The notes: generated from the sequence alone by a model not told the origin. 45,164 bases of DNA from JBKEDC01 sp047975205 (GCA_047975205.1 JBKEDC010000040.1:1-45164), one strand, 5' to 3'. Shown: positions 16,158-24,321, counted from the first letter of the stretch. Numbers and translations: made by a program.

Positions 16158-16236
16158 AAGAATTAAATGAGCTCAAACTAGGAACGAATTGTCTAAAATG
16201 ATAGACTTTATTCTAGTTTGAGCTCATTTAATTCTT
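16158..16236. repeat. 24-bp perfect inverted repeat using a gene's last codons
   Basis: The arms at 16158-16181 and 16213-16236 are exact reverse complements (core AATTAAATGAGCTCAAACTA) with a 31-base loop. The right arm lies inside the leftward glycosyltransferase gene and encodes its last residues (LNELKLE); the left arm is outside the gene. The resulting RNA hairpin would enclose the glycosyltransferase stop codon. Confidence 0.9.
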
Positions 16237-17392
16237 TACTAAGCAAATCAATAGGGCTAAATTGGTAGGGCTTAGGATGGCTGTAATTTAAAAACTTAAT
16301 AACTTTGAATGCGTTGAAATATTGGAAGAAACGTTTCTCAAAACTATTTAGGCTTCCGCTGTTGGCTCGTATTTCAGGTAGAATGTTTTCCCAGAAATTT
16401 TCTTCAGTCAGAAAATTAAGTATGCTCGGGGCAAGAAGAGGTTGATTTTTTGAAACATAAAGAGTGGGGATGGTAGCAAAGAAATTCCTCAAATCGATAA
16501 AAGCCTTTAGCGAATAGCTCATACTGAGGGATTTATCACCATCTAACCATTTTTGAATTCCAGGTCCGGTACCAAAGGGAACTCGATTAGAGGTTCGTGC
16601 AGAAGGATAAACACAAGTGCTGTTTAATTCACTTAGACTCCCCATATTAGTCAATTTGTGTAGGAAATAGAAATCTTCGCCGGCTTGCCTTCGAGGCATT
16701 CCTCCTTGTTTTACATAGGCGTGAGCTCGGAAAGCAAAAGCTGAACCAATAGTATAAATAGCGTGAGGATATCCTGTAAATTCTAGAGCTTGTTTGTAAT
16801 AATGGAGATACTGTTCGTATATCCGCATTCCTTCTTGTTGTAACGAGTTCTCTAGCTCAGATATACGATGTTTGAAGTTAATCGTGCAGCCTATGCAGTC
16901 CGGTGTTGCAAGAAAAAACGATTCAATTGCCAGAAAATAATTCTTTTCAACTAGAGTGTCAGCATCGAGCGATATGATGATTCCATCGGGTTGATTGATG
17001 GTGTGATATCTATATATTGCTTCGTCCATTCCTATTTTTCTAGCAGAACCAACGCCTCGAAACTTGTGTTTGAAAGGAGCCGGATGTATGATGTGCAATG
17101 TAAATGAGGCATCAGGGTGTTCTTTCTTCCAATCACGCAGTTCATCTAAGCTTGTTTGGTTCTGAGTAATAACTTCATTCGATGTACCTTCGCTTTCATT
17201 AATTACTATTAAAACTTCCACGGAACAACTACATTTATAGCAAGCAGCTAAACTGTTTATGCAGCTTAACAAGTTAGGTTCATTGTATGCCGGGATAACC
17301 ACTATTAAGAATAAATCTGAAGGTGGATTTTCCGTAAGAAAAGGCTTAGAGTGTGCTTGTTGCTTAAGGTATCGATCTGCAAAGGAATTCAT
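16208..17392 (-). CDS. Family 2 glycosyltransferase
   Basis: 394 residues with a GT-A fold: LFLIVVIPAYNEPNLLSCINSL at the N-terminus binds the nucleotide sugar, GVGSARKIGMDEAI is the second conserved block, and IIISLDADTLVEKNY carries the metal-binding D-x-D. Further on are RRQAGEDFYFLHKL (catalytic ED-type segment) and SARTSNRVPFGTG. There are no transmembrane segments, so it is a soluble or peripheral cytoplasmic enzyme. Donor and acceptor are unknown. It lies 73 bp downstream of the OmpH-like gene with a terminator hairpin between, and has no obvious promoter of its own. Confidence 0.88.
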   Translation of the reverse strand: MNSFADRYLKQQAHSKPFLTENPPSDLFLIVVIPAYNEPNLLSCINSLAACYKCSCSVEVLIVINESEGTSNEVITQNQTSLDELRDWKKEHPDASFTLHIIHPAPFKHKFRGVGSARKIGMDEAIYRYHTINQPDGIIISLDADTLVEKNYFLAIESFFLATPDCIGCTINFKHRISELENSLQQEGMRIYEQYLHYYKQALEFTGYPHAIYTIGSAFAFRAHAYVKQGGMPRRQAGEDFYFLHKLTNMGSLSELNSTCVYPSARTSNRVPFGTGPGIQKWLDGDKSLSMSYSLKAFIDLRNFFATIPTLYVSKNQPLLAPSILNFLTEENFWENILPEIRANSGSLNSFEKRFFQYFNAFKVIKFLNYSHPKPYQFSPIDLLSKELNELKLE

Positions 17393-17407
17393 AAGCTTTT
17401 AAATAAA

Positions 17408-17433
17408 AAAACTCCGAATATTGTCGGAGTTTT
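17408..17433 (-). terminator. Terminator between OmpH-like and glycosyltransferase genes
   Basis: ACTCCGA (17411-17417) and TCGGAGT (17424-17430) pair, extended by A-T pairs to 10 bp. On the minus strand it is followed by a T-run. It ends only about 16 bp before the glycosyltransferase start. Confidence 0.8.
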
Positions 17434-17465
17434 GTGCTTTCTGTACATTAGGTAAGAATTTATTT

Positions 17466-18044
17466 CTAATGGGCATATTCGTCGTTCATCATTTTTAAAA
17501 TATCGGCTGTGATATTTGTGCTGCCATCTCCTATTAAAACACCGCTGGCAGAAAAAATATAACTGTATTTTTTGTCTTTATTATATCGTTTGATAGCTGA
17601 CATAATGCTGTCAACAAGTTGACTGGAGTTTTCATTTTGCATATCAGACAGCTTAGTAGATAATTCATGATCCAACTTCACTAAGTCATTTTGTTCATTG
17701 GTTAATTGCTCACGTTCTTCATTGGCGCGCTGCTCTGTTAGAAAGCCTCCTCGCTGCAGCTTCTCTTGAAAACGAGCAGCCTTTGATTCCCACGCACTAC
17801 GTTTCTTACTGTATTCGTCGGTGTAGCTTGTTTGGTTTTTAGTAAATTCTTCGTGTAGAACCTGCGAAAGTTCGTAATTTAACAATATAGAATCGGTATT
17901 CACATAAGCAATTGTTATATCTCTCGACGATAAATTGCTTGAAATATTACCGGCTACTTGTTTATTGCTTGTGAAATGTAGTGCAAATAATGTAATTACT
18001 GCAATAATCAGGACTACGTTGAGAATAAGATTACTGTTCTTCAT
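17466..18044 (-). CDS. OmpH/Skp-family periplasmic protein
   Basis: 192 residues. An uncleaved or weakly cleavable N-terminal hydrophobic segment (NLILNVVLIIAVITLFALHF) is followed by ITIAYVNTDSILLNYELSQVL, the typical OmpH/Skp first strand. A long charged alpha-helical tentacle (about 65-150) comes next, and then YSYIFSASGVLIGDGSTNITADIL, the returning strand with the family's DxT-type end. Skp-like proteins hold unfolded outer-membrane proteins in the periplasm. This paralogue keeps a membrane anchor, so it may act at the inner membrane. A TACATTTG -7 box is on the minus strand at 18084-18091. Confidence 0.88.
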   Translation of the reverse strand: MKNSNLILNVVLIIAVITLFALHFTSNKQVAGNISSNLSSRDITIAYVNTDSILLNYELSQVLHEEFTKNQTSYTDEYSKKRSAWESKAARFQEKLQRGGFLTEQRANEEREQLTNEQNDLVKLDHELSTKLSDMQNENSSQLVDSIMSAIKRYNKDKKYSYIFSASGVLIGDGSTNITADILKMMNDEYAH

Positions 18045-18083
18045 AAATAAGGCAGAGTATTGTAATTAATATGTGTGTTTGCA

Positions 18084-18091
18084 CAAATGTA
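18084..18091 (-). promoter_or_regulatory. -7 promoter element of the OmpH-like gene
   Basis: Read on the minus strand it is TACATTTG, a TAnnTTTG match 39 bp before the start codon. Confidence 0.5.
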
Positions 18092-18253
18092 TGTAATTAA
18101 ACTATCGTTACATCTTACTTCAACTTTCTTTCAGTAATCTTGAATATTATTAACGTTTCTGCATTTTTTGCTTGCTGTAATATTGTTGAGGAAGCAAAGC
18201 TGATAGATAAAAAAACGGTTATATTTACACGCTAAAATATAAAATCAAAGATT

Positions 18254-18811
18254 ATGCAACCTACTTGGTTTGAAGTAAAATTAAAATACGAGAAAGAGAT
18301 TGAAGCTCAAGATGGAAGGGTGAAAAAAGTAACTGAGGTATATCTTATTGATGCTGTAAGTTTTACTGAAGCAGAAAAACGAATGCTTACGGAAGTGGAA
18401 AAGATGGGGCAGGGACAAAACTTTGTGATAGATAACATCAAAAAATCGAATATTAATGAAGTTATTCCTTCTGATTCTGCCGATTATTGGTTTAAAATAC
18501 GTATTACGGTTAGTATGATCGATGATGAAGCAGGTAAGAAAAAAAGCTCTAGTCAGTATTTTTTAGTGGCAGGAGAGGAATTTAAAGATGCCTTTTTGCG
18601 CTTAGAAAAAGAATTAGAATATATGGTTGTACCTTATACCATAACATCCATGATAACAAGTCCTATTCTTGATGTTTACCCATATGAAGAGCAAGCCCCG
18701 GATGGTTTTCGTCCGATGACAACAACTGAAAGTGCTGATTATGCAGCCTTACGCGCTATGGAAACAGCCCCGGATACAAGCATAACAACAGAAACTCAAT
18801 CTGAAGAATAA
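18254..18811 (+). CDS. DUF4494 family protein
   Basis: 185 residues, beginning TWFEVKLKYEKEIEAQDGRVKKVTEVYLIDAVSFTEAEKR, which I recognise as DUF4494, a conserved Bacteroidetes protein with no assigned function. Two repeated halves are visible: WFEVKLKYEK...VYLIDAVSFTEAEKRM and WFKIRITVSM...SQYFLVAGEEFKDAFLRL, so the fold is probably an internal duplication. It has no signal peptide or TM segments and is cytoplasmic. The C-terminal 35 residues are low-complexity Thr/Glu. A TATATTTA box lies about 30 bp upstream. Confidence 0.85.
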   Translation: MQPTWFEVKLKYEKEIEAQDGRVKKVTEVYLIDAVSFTEAEKRMLTEVEKMGQGQNFVIDNIKKSNINEVIPSDSADYWFKIRITVSMIDDEAGKKKSSSQYFLVAGEEFKDAFLRLEKELEYMVVPYTITSMITSPILDVYPYEEQAPDGFRPMTTTESADYAALRAMETAPDTSITTETQSEE

Positions 18812-18849
18812 TTGAAACAAACCATGTATTGTTTCTTTATGGCAGTACA

Positions 18850-19243
18850 TGGCTTTATTGTTTTACTTCTTGGCATTTGTTTTTTGTAGAAATATAAGTA
18901 AACAAAACTTTGGATGGGTAAACTAACATTGGTAATCGTTAAAATATCTATATCCCAATTACTGCCGTTTATATATTTTACAATAGCTGGTGCGATGCTC
19001 AAAGGCAGAGAACATATAAATTGACTTAGTTAGAGCCTTATATTTTGTTGTTTTGTCTTTTGTAATTTTCAAAGTTAAGTCGAATAGCATTACAAATGAG
19101 ATAGCAAAAAAGAGAGTAATAAGTAAATTATGCTCTGCAAATAAATTACCCAAATCAATAACTGCCCAAATGATAAATAGAGCAATAGTTGTTAGATCAA
19201 ATTTATTCCAAGATTCTTTGTATGCTAATATTGTGTTTTTCAT
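18850..19243 (-). pseudogene. Frameshifted small multi-TM membrane protein
   Basis: From ATG 19243 the frame reads MKNTILAYKESWNKFDLTTI with TM segments at about 20-32 and 40-58, then ends shortly after TKYKALTKSIY in an unrelated tail (CKIYKRQ). Near 19015-19030 another frame opens that continues as membrane protein: SLPLSIAPAIVKYINGSNWD and then LPIQSFVYLYFYKKQMPRS. Joined, the two give a four-TM protein of about 120 residues with a basic C-terminus. The break could be a real mutation or a sequencing error. I do not recognise the family. Confidence 0.5.
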
Positions 19244-19251
19244 AATTTATA

Positions 19252-19404
19252 TTCTTACATTTCACCAGCAAGTTCCATGACCATATCCATGTCCATACTT
19301 TGAGAAGCGGCGACCCCCATCATGAGTAGAACACAGAAGAAATAATAACTAGTGCTGCAATGAAAGTTGTAAGTTTAAGACTGTCTGTTTGTAAATCTCT
19401 CATG
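19252..19404 (-). pseudogene. Frameshifted small single-TM peptide
   Basis: From an ATG near 19404, the minus strand reads MRDLQTDSLKLTTFIAALVI and stops after SSVFYS. In the next frame, with no gap, it continues MMGVAASQSMDMDMVMELAG and stops just 9 bp before the next gene. The join gives a peptide of about 48 residues with one TM segment and a Met/Asp-rich tail. It probably formed one unit with the broken membrane gene downstream. Confidence 0.4.
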
Positions 19405-19461
19405 GTAATATTGTCTAAATTAAATAGTGACTTAAAATATATTCAATAAAATTTCGAAATA

Positions 19462-19518
19462 GGATCATAATAAAAAACGAATGTTTCAGGATGAAACATT
19501 CGTTTTTTATTATGATCC
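19462..19518. terminator. Very long bidirectional terminator at hisS
   Basis: A perfect 27-bp stem (arms 19462-19488 and 19492-19518, containing AAAAAACGAATGTTTCA) closes on a 3-base loop GGA. The internal A/T runs give a U-tract in both directions. It ends hisS on the minus strand. Confidence 0.9.
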
Positions 19519-19534
19519 AGAAGCTTGTCTAATA

Positions 19535-20896
19535 CTAAGCTAATGTGTTGATAATCTCGTTAATTGTGAGTAATTGTTGTTCTCCGGTTTTCATGTTCTT
19601 TAATGTAATCTTATTTTCAAGCATTTCTGATTCACCAACCAATGCCACAAATGGTATATCTTTTCGATTTGCCCAAGTCATCTGCTTTTTCATTTTAGCT
19701 TCTGAAGGGTAAATTTCAGCACTAATGCCGCGTTTGCGCAAGTTTTGAATAATTGGTAAGCAGTAGGCTTCTTCCGCTAATCCAAAGTTCGCAAACATTA
19801 CTTTGGTAGTAGTCAGTGCTTCCTTAGGAAAAAGATTTAATTGAGTCATGACATCATAAATACGGTCGGCACCAAAAGATACGCCAACGCCCGAAACGTC
19901 TTTCATGCCAAAGATACCGGTAAGGTCGTCATATCTTCCTCCTCCAGTTATGCTGCCTATTTGTACATCTTTAGCCTTAACTTCATAAATGGCTCCGGTG
20001 TAGTAGTTTAATCCGCGAGCAAGTGTAAGATCGAGCTCAACTTCAGTATTTAATTCTATTGCGTTTATGTATCTGAATAGCGTATGCATTTCTTCAATAC
20101 CCTTGGCACCTATTTCGGTGTGTCCGATAACAGCTTCAATATCCGTTAGTTTTTCTTCGGTAGAGCCACTAAGATTTAAAATGGGTTGTAATTTATTTAC
20201 CGCCTCTTCTGCAACACCCTTTTCAATGAGTTCGGCGTTTACTCTATCCAAGCCGATCTTATCCAATTTATCAATAGCAATCGTGATATCTATTATTCTA
20301 TCGGCTTCGCCTATACTTTCAGCTATTCCGGCAAGTATCTTTCGATTGTTAATTTTAATAATTGTATTAATATTTAAGCGAGCGTATACATCATTAATAA
20401 TCTGCACCAGCTCAAACTCATTAAGCAAAGAGTCGCTGCCCACAATATCTACATCACATTGATAAAACTCACGGTATCTGCCTTTTTGAGGTCTGTCTGC
20501 ACGCCAAACAGGTTGAATCTGATAACGCTTGAATGGAAATGAGATATCATTCTGATATTGTACTACAAAACGAGCAAATGGAACGGTAAGATCATAGCGT
20601 AAACCTTTTTCTGAAATCTGATTGATAAGCTTGTTGCTATTCTTATTTATCAAATCATTTTCATTAGCTTTTTGGGCAAAATCGCCAGAATTTAATACTT
20701 TAAAAAGCAACTTATCTCCTTCTTCTCCATATTTCCCCATAAGAGTAGAAAGATTTTCCATGCTTGGGGTTTCAATGGGTTGAAAACCGTAAAGTTGAAA
20801 TACTGAGCGTATGGTATCGAATATATAGTTCCTACGAGCCATTTCGCTCGGAGAAAAGTCGCGCGTGCCTTTGGGGATAGATGGTTTTTGAGCCAT
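19535..20896 (-). CDS. hisS: Histidine-tRNA ligase
   Basis: 453 residues from ATG 20896 (MAQKPSIPKGTRDFSPSEM); ten in-frame codons upstream overlap the promoter and are not needed. Class II synthetase motifs are present: motif 2 RADRPQKGRYREFYQCDVDIVG, the histidine-specific motifs LARGLNYYTGAIYEV and GGGRYDDLTGIFG, motif 3 GVGVSFGADRIYDVM, and a C-terminal anticodon-binding domain (VMFANFG...LRKRGISAEIYP). It charges tRNA-His. A TATTTTTG -7 box lies on the minus strand at 20928-20935. It is monocistronic, with a strong terminator behind it. Confidence 0.97.
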   Translation of the reverse strand: MAQKPSIPKGTRDFSPSEMARRNYIFDTIRSVFQLYGFQPIETPSMENLSTLMGKYGEEGDKLLFKVLNSGDFAQKANENDLINKNSNKLINQISEKGLRYDLTVPFARFVVQYQNDISFPFKRYQIQPVWRADRPQKGRYREFYQCDVDIVGSDSLLNEFELVQIINDVYARLNINTIIKINNRKILAGIAESIGEADRIIDITIAIDKLDKIGLDRVNAELIEKGVAEEAVNKLQPILNLSGSTEEKLTDIEAVIGHTEIGAKGIEEMHTLFRYINAIELNTEVELDLTLARGLNYYTGAIYEVKAKDVQIGSITGGGRYDDLTGIFGMKDVSGVGVSFGADRIYDVMTQLNLFPKEALTTTKVMFANFGLAEEAYCLPIIQNLRKRGISAEIYPSEAKMKKQMTWANRKDIPFVALVGESEMLENKITLKNMKTGEQQLLTINEIINTLA

Positions 20897-20927
20897 AGTA
20901 TTTAAATATTTCTTTTTTTTGTGCATG

Positions 20928-20935
20928 CAAAAATA
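20928..20935 (-). promoter_or_regulatory. -7 promoter element of hisS
   Basis: Read on the minus strand it is TATTTTTG, a TAnnTTTG match 31 bp before the chosen hisS start, which also supports that start. Confidence 0.5.
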
Positions 20936-21054
20936 GAGTTTATTGCGGAGTTGGAAAGAAATTATGAAATGATAAAATCGTAATTTAAGTATTTATAAAT
21001 AAAAAAGAATGCAGATGGAGCTACATCCTCTTTGCACATTACAGCGTAATATTT

Positions 21055-22227
21055 TTATTTGGATACAGGCTTTTTGCTTGTCATACGTAAGCCGATATAA
21101 CCCCCGATTCCGGCAATTAATGAGCCCATGAGTATCCCAATTTTAGAGGCGTTAATTAAGTGTGCCTGCGTTTCCGGATTAAATGCTAATTCAGAGATAA
21201 ACAATGACATGGTGAATCCTACTCCTCCCAATAATGCAGTGCAAATAAGTTGTTTCATGCTAGTTTGCTCGGGCATATTCGATATCTTGAATTTAATGGC
21301 TAACCAACAAAATAGGCTAATTCCGATAAGTTTACCAAATACGAGTCCTCCGGCAATTGCTGATGAAACATCAAAATTTGCCACTTCGTTGCCGAATATA
21401 ACTCCTGCATTAGCGAAAGCAAAAATCGGCATAATAAGAAACCCTACCCACGAGTGCAGAGAATGTTCTAACTGCTTAACCGGTGATCGACGCTTCTTAC
21501 GCTGAATCATTGGAATCGTAAAAGCTAAGAGCACCCCGGCAATCGTAGAATGAATACCGGAAAGTAAAAATAAATACCACACAATACAGCCCAATAACAA
21601 ATAAACCCATGTGTGATATCGTTTGAAAAAAGTAAGAATCGACATAAACCCAAGAATGAGCAAACCAAACAGTATATAAGCTGTATTTATATCATGACTG
21701 TAAAATAAGGCGATAACAACGATAGCACCCAGATCATCGGCAACGGCAAAAGCAGTCAAAAAAACTTTTAGTGCAACCGGAATTCTTTTGCCAAGTAGCT
21801 TAATGATGCCCAATGAAAATGCAATATCGGTAGCCATGGGTATGGCCCAACCATCGGCAGCTTGTGGATGCTGATTGAATAGCCGAAAAATTGCAATTGG
21901 AAAAATGATTCCGCCGATGGCGGCAATAATGGGTAAGTTTGCTTTTTGGTAAGAAGATAAATTCCCCACAAAAACCTCTCGCTTAATTTCTAGACCAATT
22001 TGAAAAAAGAAAATAGCCATCAGCCAATCATTTATCCAATGATGAATACTCATTTCGCCTAGTCTACCCGGCAAGAAGGAGAATCTGATATGTAGAAAAT
22101 GGTTATATGCATCATTGAAACCTACGTTTACCAATAAAAGTGTAAAAGCGGTAACGATGAGAAGAACAATACTTGGGGCTGTTTCGCTGTGTAGAAATTT
22201 TGCAATCGGATTAGAAGATTTATTCAT
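21055..22227 (-). CDS. nhaA: Na+/H+ antiporter NhaA
   Basis: 390 residues, the normal length, with about 12 hydrophobic segments. Family motifs are clear: HHWINDWLMAIFFFQIGLEIKRE (TM2-3), GWAIPMATDIAFSLGI (TM4 with the critical Thr-Asp), FLTAFAVADDLGAIVVIALFY with the paired aspartates of the ion-binding site, and IHSTIAGVLLAFTIP. It exports sodium in exchange for protons at the inner membrane for pH and salt homeostasis. A TACTTTTG -7 box lies on the minus strand at 22266-22273. It is not obviously co-transcribed with hisS. Confidence 0.96.
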   Translation of the reverse strand: MNKSSNPIAKFLHSETAPSIVLLIVTAFTLLLVNVGFNDAYNHFLHIRFSFLPGRLGEMSIHHWINDWLMAIFFFQIGLEIKREVFVGNLSSYQKANLPIIAAIGGIIFPIAIFRLFNQHPQAADGWAIPMATDIAFSLGIIKLLGKRIPVALKVFLTAFAVADDLGAIVVIALFYSHDINTAYILFGLLILGFMSILTFFKRYHTWVYLLLGCIVWYLFLLSGIHSTIAGVLLAFTIPMIQRKKRRSPVKQLEHSLHSWVGFLIMPIFAFANAGVIFGNEVANFDVSSAIAGGLVFGKLIGISLFCWLAIKFKISNMPEQTSMKQLICTALLGGVGFTMSLFISELAFNPETQAHLINASKIGILMGSLIAGIGGYIGLRMTSKKPVSK

Positions 22228-22673
22228 GAATAAGAGATCGTAATTTAATATATGTGTATTTTCTACAAAAGTACTAACAAATTGCTGATCTATATACGTT
22301 TTATCGGAAGATTTCAGAATAAATGAAACACAAATAGCATTTTAATGTTTTAAGGGTAGTTGCTATTTGCTTCTTTATCTTTTTGACGAAGTTCTTCTCT
22401 ATTGTCTCTTACTTTTTGTTCTGAATTGTTGACATATCCTAAGTTAACATGGTTGAAATGTATTCAATACGATTGGGGAAGTGCATTTTGCTTCTTAATT
22501 TAATAAAAAACGAGGAGTATCCTCTAGAAAGGATACTCCTCTCAGCATAGTCTAACGCGATTAGTCCTGAGAAGAAGCAATCAAGACTAACCTCTATGCT
22601 ATGGAATGAAATTTGACGGACATCCTTTACATGAAAATCATTTAATGAAAATCTTAAAAGATCTGATAGCAGA
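22228..22673. other. Intergenic stretch with terminator and coding-like tail
   Basis: No convincing gene. It contains the nhaA promoter region, a leftward terminator at 22505-22541, and on the minus strand a coding-like tail from about 22452 to a stop at 22350 (SEQKVRDNREELRQKDKEAN) that has no start codon and may be a gene remnant. Confidence 0.5.
22505..22541 (-). terminator. Terminator after the secreted-paralogue operon
   Basis: GAGGAGTATCCT (22512-22523) and AGGATACTCCTC (22530-22541) form a perfect 12-bp stem; on the minus strand a T-run follows. It lies about 130 bp beyond the last gene of the leftward operon. Confidence 0.85.
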
Positions 22674-23183
22674 TTAATTGCTCCCCACCACGTTTTGAGA
22701 ATCAGACTTGAGTCTCCTGAATATGTAACGAGTGATGTAAATACCATTGTCATCATCGCTGCCGGCATAGCTTTCCACTCCGGTGTTTACAAACTGGAGC
22801 TCCCAGCCATCTTGTAGCATCTGGTTGATTTTAGATGTGAGCAATGCATCGTTGGATGCAATGTTTTGAAATCGGATACCACCCATATTGAAGAAGTTTA
22901 GCAATTTCGTCTCGTCATAGTCTTTAATACGTATTTCTGAGCGATCACTTTTATTTCTATCTCCCGACTCTGCAGTCTGCTTACTTGTAAATTGTTTGTA
23001 ATCTACATTTGAATCAGTTGATATTAAACGAGATCTACCAACTCCATTAGGAACGATAGATTCTATGCTGGTAACAATCTTCACTTCATAAATAGGCTTG
23101 GTTTGAGCTTTACTAATTACAGCGAAGACTAAAATAAATAGAGCTGAAATTATCCCTTTTTTTATTGTTATATTGTTTTTCAT
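22674..23183 (-). CDS. Secreted protein, paralogue B of a tandem pair
   Basis: 169 residues with a signal peptide (KKGIISALFILVFAVISKAQ). The mature part begins TKPIYEVKIVTSIESIVPNG and continues with GRSRLIST, NKSDRSEIRIKDYDETKLLN, GGIRFQNIASNDALLTSKIN and DGWELQFVNTGVES, ending ITRYIFRRLK. The last third, with DGWEL followed by a C-terminal aromatic-basic strand, recalls DUF4177-type proteins; the first part is unlike anything I know. It is a close relative of the gene 39 bp upstream, so they arose by duplication. There is no lipobox, so it is probably periplasmic or released. Function unknown. Confidence 0.85.
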   Translation of the reverse strand: MKNNITIKKGIISALFILVFAVISKAQTKPIYEVKIVTSIESIVPNGVGRSRLISTDSNVDYKQFTSKQTAESGDRNKSDRSEIRIKDYDETKLLNFFNMGGIRFQNIASNDALLTSKINQMLQDGWELQFVNTGVESYAGSDDDNGIYITRYIFRRLKSDSQNVVGSN

Positions 23184-23222
23184 AATTCTTGTAATATTTG
23201 GATTAAAGGTATGTACATGTCG

Positions 23223-23792
23223 TTAATCTACACATTTTCTAAAATAGTATCGGGTCATGAAGAGTCCGTTGGGGTCATTGTTGCTAGAATAGGTATTGTC
23301 ATCCATTAGTATTCTTACGCCCATTTTCAATAACTCTTTTTTAACAGTTTGACTGGTCATCTTACTCTCTACACCCGTTGAGACAAAAAATAGTTCCCAT
23401 CCGTCGGATAGCATATCGTTTATCTTTGACGTAGTGATGGCGTCATTTGTTGCTATGTTTTGGAAGCGAATACCTCCCTCATTATACATATTTAATAGTT
23501 TTGTTTCTTCGTAATTTTTTAGTCGAATTTTTCTTCTGTCGCTTTTATTTCGATCCTTTTTTGCGGCTGTTTGATGTGAGGTGAAATCTAGATATTCGAG
23601 CTTTGCCTGAGTGGAAATCAAGCGAGAACGTCCAATTCCACCGGGAACTAAAGACTCTATGCTAGTAACTATTTCTACTTCATATTTAGGAGTTTGAGCT
23701 TTTAGACAGCAGTCGCAACCAATTAATATTAATAATGTAAGTGCTGTTTTCAACACTGCGCTATTTTTTAAGTAATTACTATTGAATCTCAT
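23223..23792 (-). CDS. Secreted protein, paralogue A of a tandem pair
   Basis: 189 residues. The N-terminus has a hydrophobic segment (LKTALTLLILIGCDCCLKAQ); the Cys near its end could be a lipobox (LIGC) or the cleavage may be at KAQ. The conserved core repeats that of the downstream paralogue: KYEVEIVTSIESLVPGGIGR, SRLIST, NKSDRRKIRLKNYEETKLLN, GGIRFQNIATNDAITTSKIN, DGWELFFVSTGVES, FMTRYYFRK. Unlike paralogue B, it carries an insert of about 25 residues after the GVES motif (VKKELLKMGVRILMDDNTYS). It lies 58 bp after the barrel gene. Function unknown. Confidence 0.85.
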   Translation of the reverse strand: MRFNSNYLKNSAVLKTALTLLILIGCDCCLKAQTPKYEVEIVTSIESLVPGGIGRSRLISTQAKLEYLDFTSHQTAAKKDRNKSDRRKIRLKNYEETKLLNMYNEGGIRFQNIATNDAITTSKINDMLSDGWELFFVSTGVESKMTSQTVKKELLKMGVRILMDDNTYSSNNDPNGLFMTRYYFRKCVD

Positions 23793-23850
23793 AATATAAT
23801 TGATTTAATAAAACAATATGACAAATCATTCTAGATTGCCTATTCCATAC

Positions 23851-24321
23851 CTAAAAAACATATTGGATACCACATCCGATGCGGAAGTAAGATTCGTCTT
23901 GAATAGTAAATTTGGCTTCCGGATTTAGCACAAACTTTGATCCTAATGGAATATTTACCCCTGCACCTAAGTTAAGACCAAAATCTGTTATTGAGGATTT
24001 AATAATAGCATCGTCCCATTTGTGCCATGTGATATTTAAGCCGCCGACAGCATAAAATGTCGATTTCCCGGAATTTGCAAAGTTGTAACGACCATCCAAG
24101 TCTAATATATTCCATGTGTAATTGTAATTCTCAAACATATGGTCATAGCCGGCTGCCAGCTCCCACTTCTTGTTGAAAGCATAAATACCATCTATGCCAA
24201 TACCCATTTGTTCAATTCCAGTAGAGTAATTCAGTCCTGCTCCAATTCGTAATTCTTGAGCGTTAGTCACAGATACACTTGCAATAGCAAGTAGCATCAG
24301 TAGTAATGATTTTTTTACCAT
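23851..24321 (-). CDS. Small outer-membrane beta-barrel protein
   Basis: 156 residues. A signal peptide (MVKKSLLLMLLAIASVSVTNA) is followed by alternating amphipathic strands: LRIGAGLNYSTGIEQMGIGIDGIY, WELAAGYDHMFENYNYTWN, STFYAVGGLNITWHKW, DFGLNLGAGVNIPLGSKFVLNPEAKF. It ends in YFRIGCGIQYVF with the terminal Phe typical of barrels inserted by BamA. Eight strands are likely (OmpX/OmpA-barrel size). It is the first gene of the leftward unit with the two secreted paralogues, so it may be their receptor, exporter or anchor; this is inferred from position only. Confidence 0.85.
   Translation of the reverse strand: MVKKSLLLMLLAIASVSVTNAQELRIGAGLNYSTGIEQMGIGIDGIYAFNKKWELAAGYDHMFENYNYTWNILDLDGRYNFANSGKSTFYAVGGLNITWHKWDDAIIKSSITDFGLNLGAGVNIPLGSKFVLNPEAKFTIQDESYFRIGCGIQYVF

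Noticed and set aside
22350..22452. Minus-strand frame ending SEQKVRDNREELRQKDKEAN as a gene
   Set aside because: It looks coding but has an in-frame stop above and no start codon; at best a remnant.
22439..22768. 110-codon minus-strand frame overlapping the secreted paralogue B gene
   Set aside because: It overlaps the well-supported gene in another frame and the terminator hairpin, and its composition is not protein-like.
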